A stretch of 64,000 nt of DNA from contig JBLXCH010000002.1 of the NCBI GenBank assembly GCA_048265065.1, positions 1 through 64,000 of the forward strand. Direction: 5' to 3'. The position numbers were made by a program, and so were the translations under genes. Shown piece by piece: positions 62,946 to 64,000 of this stretch (positions are counted from its first letter, which is position 1; every line of letters begins with the position of its first letter). The notes under the pieces are model-generated. The model was not told where the DNA came from, ran no database searches, and saw only the letters and a program-made list of their open reading frames with translations. This DNA comes from Motiliproteus sp048265065 (lineage in GTDB: Bacteria; Pseudomonadota; Gammaproteobacteria; Pseudomonadales; Balneatricaceae).

Positions 62946-64000
62946 ATGAGTGATTATTCTCTATTTACTTCAGAATCTGTTTCTGAAGGCCATCCGGATA
63001 AAATGGCGGATCAAATTTCTGACGCTGTTCTTGATGCTATCTTAAAAGACGACCCGCATTCGCGTGTTGCTGTAGAAACCCTCGTTAAAACGGGGATGGC
63101 AGTGATCGCCGGTGAAGTGCGAACGTCAACCTATGTTGATCTTGAAGAAATCGTTCGTAACGTCATCCTTGATATCGGTTATGACAGCTCTGATGTGGGC
63201 TTCGACGGTAAATCTTGTGCGGTCCTCAATGCTATTGGTAAACAATCTGTTGAGATTGCTGCAGGTGTTGATGAAGGCGAAAACAAGGACCTTGGTGCCG
63301 GCGATCAAGGTTTAATGTTTGGTTACGCTAGCAATGAGACTGATGTGCTCATGCCTGCACCCATTTATTACTCTCACCGTTTGGTTGAGCGTCAGGCTGA
63401 ACTCCGTAAAAACGGTCAGCTAGCTTGGTTGCGTCCAGATGCTAAATCGCAACTTTCGTTGCGTTATGAAAACGGCAAGCCGGTTGCTGTTGATGCAGTC
63501 GTGTTATCGACTCAGCATTCTCCGGATATTAGCCAAGGGGAAATTCATGAGGCGGTTCTTGAAGAGATCATCAAGCCTGTTATCCCCTCTGAGTGGTTGC
63601 ATGAAGAAACGCTTTATCACATTAATCCCACCGGCCAGTTTATCATTGGTGGGCCTATGGGTGACTGCGGACTAACGGGTCGCAAAATTATCGTCGACAC
63701 TTATGGCGGCATGGCACGTCATGGTGGCGGTGCGTTCTCTGGTAAAGACCCATCCAAAGTAGATAGATCCGCAGCTTATGCTGGGCGCTATGTGGCGAAA
63801 AATATTGTCGCTGCAGGTCTTGCTGATCGTTGCGAAGTGCAAGTTTCTTACGCGATTGGTGTAGCTGAGCCCACCTCGATTAGTGTAAACACCTTCGGCA
63901 CTGGTGTGGTGAGTGATGCAAAAATTATCGAACTAATAGGAGCGCATTTTGATTTGCGTCCAGGCGGTTTGATTGAAATGCTCGATCTTCGTCGTCCTAT
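62946..64000 (+). CDS. metK: S-adenosylmethionine synthetase, cut by window edge
   Basis: MetK makes S-adenosylmethionine from ATP and methionine. The first 351 codons are present: TSESVSEGHPDKMADQISDA with ATP- and Mg-binding residues, GAGDQGLMFGYASNETD, GGPMGDCGLTGRKIIVDTYGG, and the P-loop-like GGGAFSGKDPSKVDRSAAY. The C terminus (about 30 residues) lies beyond the window. No frameshift was seen. metK next to tkt is the usual gammaproteobacterial order. Confidence 0.97.
   Translation, partial: MSDYSLFTSESVSEGHPDKMADQISDAVLDAILKDDPHSRVAVETLVKTGMAVIAGEVRTSTYVDLEEIVRNVILDIGYDSSDVGFDGKSCAVLNAIGKQSVEIAAGVDEGENKDLGAGDQGLMFGYASNETDVLMPAPIYYSHRLVERQAELRKNGQLAWLRPDAKSQLSLRYENGKPVAVDAVVLSTQHSPDISQGEIHEAVLEEIIKPVIPSEWLHEETLYHINPTGQFIIGGPMGDCGLTGRKIIVDTYGGMARHGGGAFSGKDPSKVDRSAAYAGRYVAKNIVAAGLADRCEVQVSYAIGVAEPTSISVNTFGTGVVSDAKIIELIGAHFDLRPGGLIEMLDLRRP

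Overview
The window is chromosomal DNA from a gammaproteobacterium of the Oceanospirillales/Pseudomonadales type. The gene orders pilMNOPQ-aroK-aroB-damX-gltB-gltD-hemE, ftsY-ftsE-ftsX-rpoH, tkt-epd-pgk-fba next to metK, and ubiC-ubiA-phoB-phoR are all typical of that part of the class. Several proteins (GltD, GltB, Rsd/AlgQ, UbiJ) read like close relatives of pseudomonad and marine gammaproteobacterial proteins. No rRNA, tRNA, transposase, phage gene or CRISPR array was seen. Nearly everything is ordinary core-genome content, densely packed.

The sequence is a draft scaffold. Two runs of exactly 100 N interrupt thiG (9228-9327) and epd (59894-59993). The thiG gap is flanked by a perfect 77-base duplication, the mark of two contigs that really overlap. 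The epd gap hides roughly 80 codons.

Layout. (1) 1-4.1 kb: a truncated membrane-bound diguanylate cyclase, divergent from a Fur-box-preceded exbB-exbD1-exbD2-tonB operon. The tonB reading frame runs through long KP and EP hexamer repeats straight into ftsY, losing the TonB C-terminal domain and the normal ftsY start. I think this is most likely a chimeric join inside the repeat, though a real fusion is not excluded. (2) 4.1-13.3 kb, mostly plus strand: ftsY-ftsE-ftsX-rpoH, DUF423, thiS-thiG, gshA, rsd and a WD40 lipoprotein, with an orphan FliL-like gene on the minus strand. (3) 13.4-23.2 kb, mostly minus: FKBP isomerase, HDOD protein, ridA-spoT-rpoZ-gmk, cytochrome c4 and hupB, with plus-strand ABC-F ATPase and engB. 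(4) 23.4-27 kb: ubiC-ubiA (ubiquinone) and phoB-phoR behind a Pho box. (5) 27-45.4 kb, all minus: cysZ, a phytase-like secreted protein, yjaG, hemE, gltDB (glutamate synthase), damX-aroB-aroK (cell division and shikimate) and pilQPONM (type IV pilus assembly). (6) 45.5-56.4 kb, mostly plus: mrcA, priA, an FtsN-like SPOR protein, hslVU behind a convincing sigma-32 promoter, DUF971, ubiJ, a SpoIIAA-like protein and serA, with rpmE on the minus strand. (7) 56.4-64 kb: a lysophospholipase-like hydrolase and the central carbon operon tkt-epd-pgk-fba on the minus strand, then metK on the plus strand, cut by the window edge.

Regulatory links that can be read directly: rpoH (sigma-32) and its likely target hslVU lie in the same window; phoB carries a Pho box in its own promoter; the exbBD-tonB block carries a Fur-like box. 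The most notable items for follow-up are the TonB/FtsY chimera, the second ExbD with Asn in place of the essential transmembrane Asp, the sigma-32 promoter, and the isolated ubiJ without ubiE or ubiB. I did not find a clearly new biological system.
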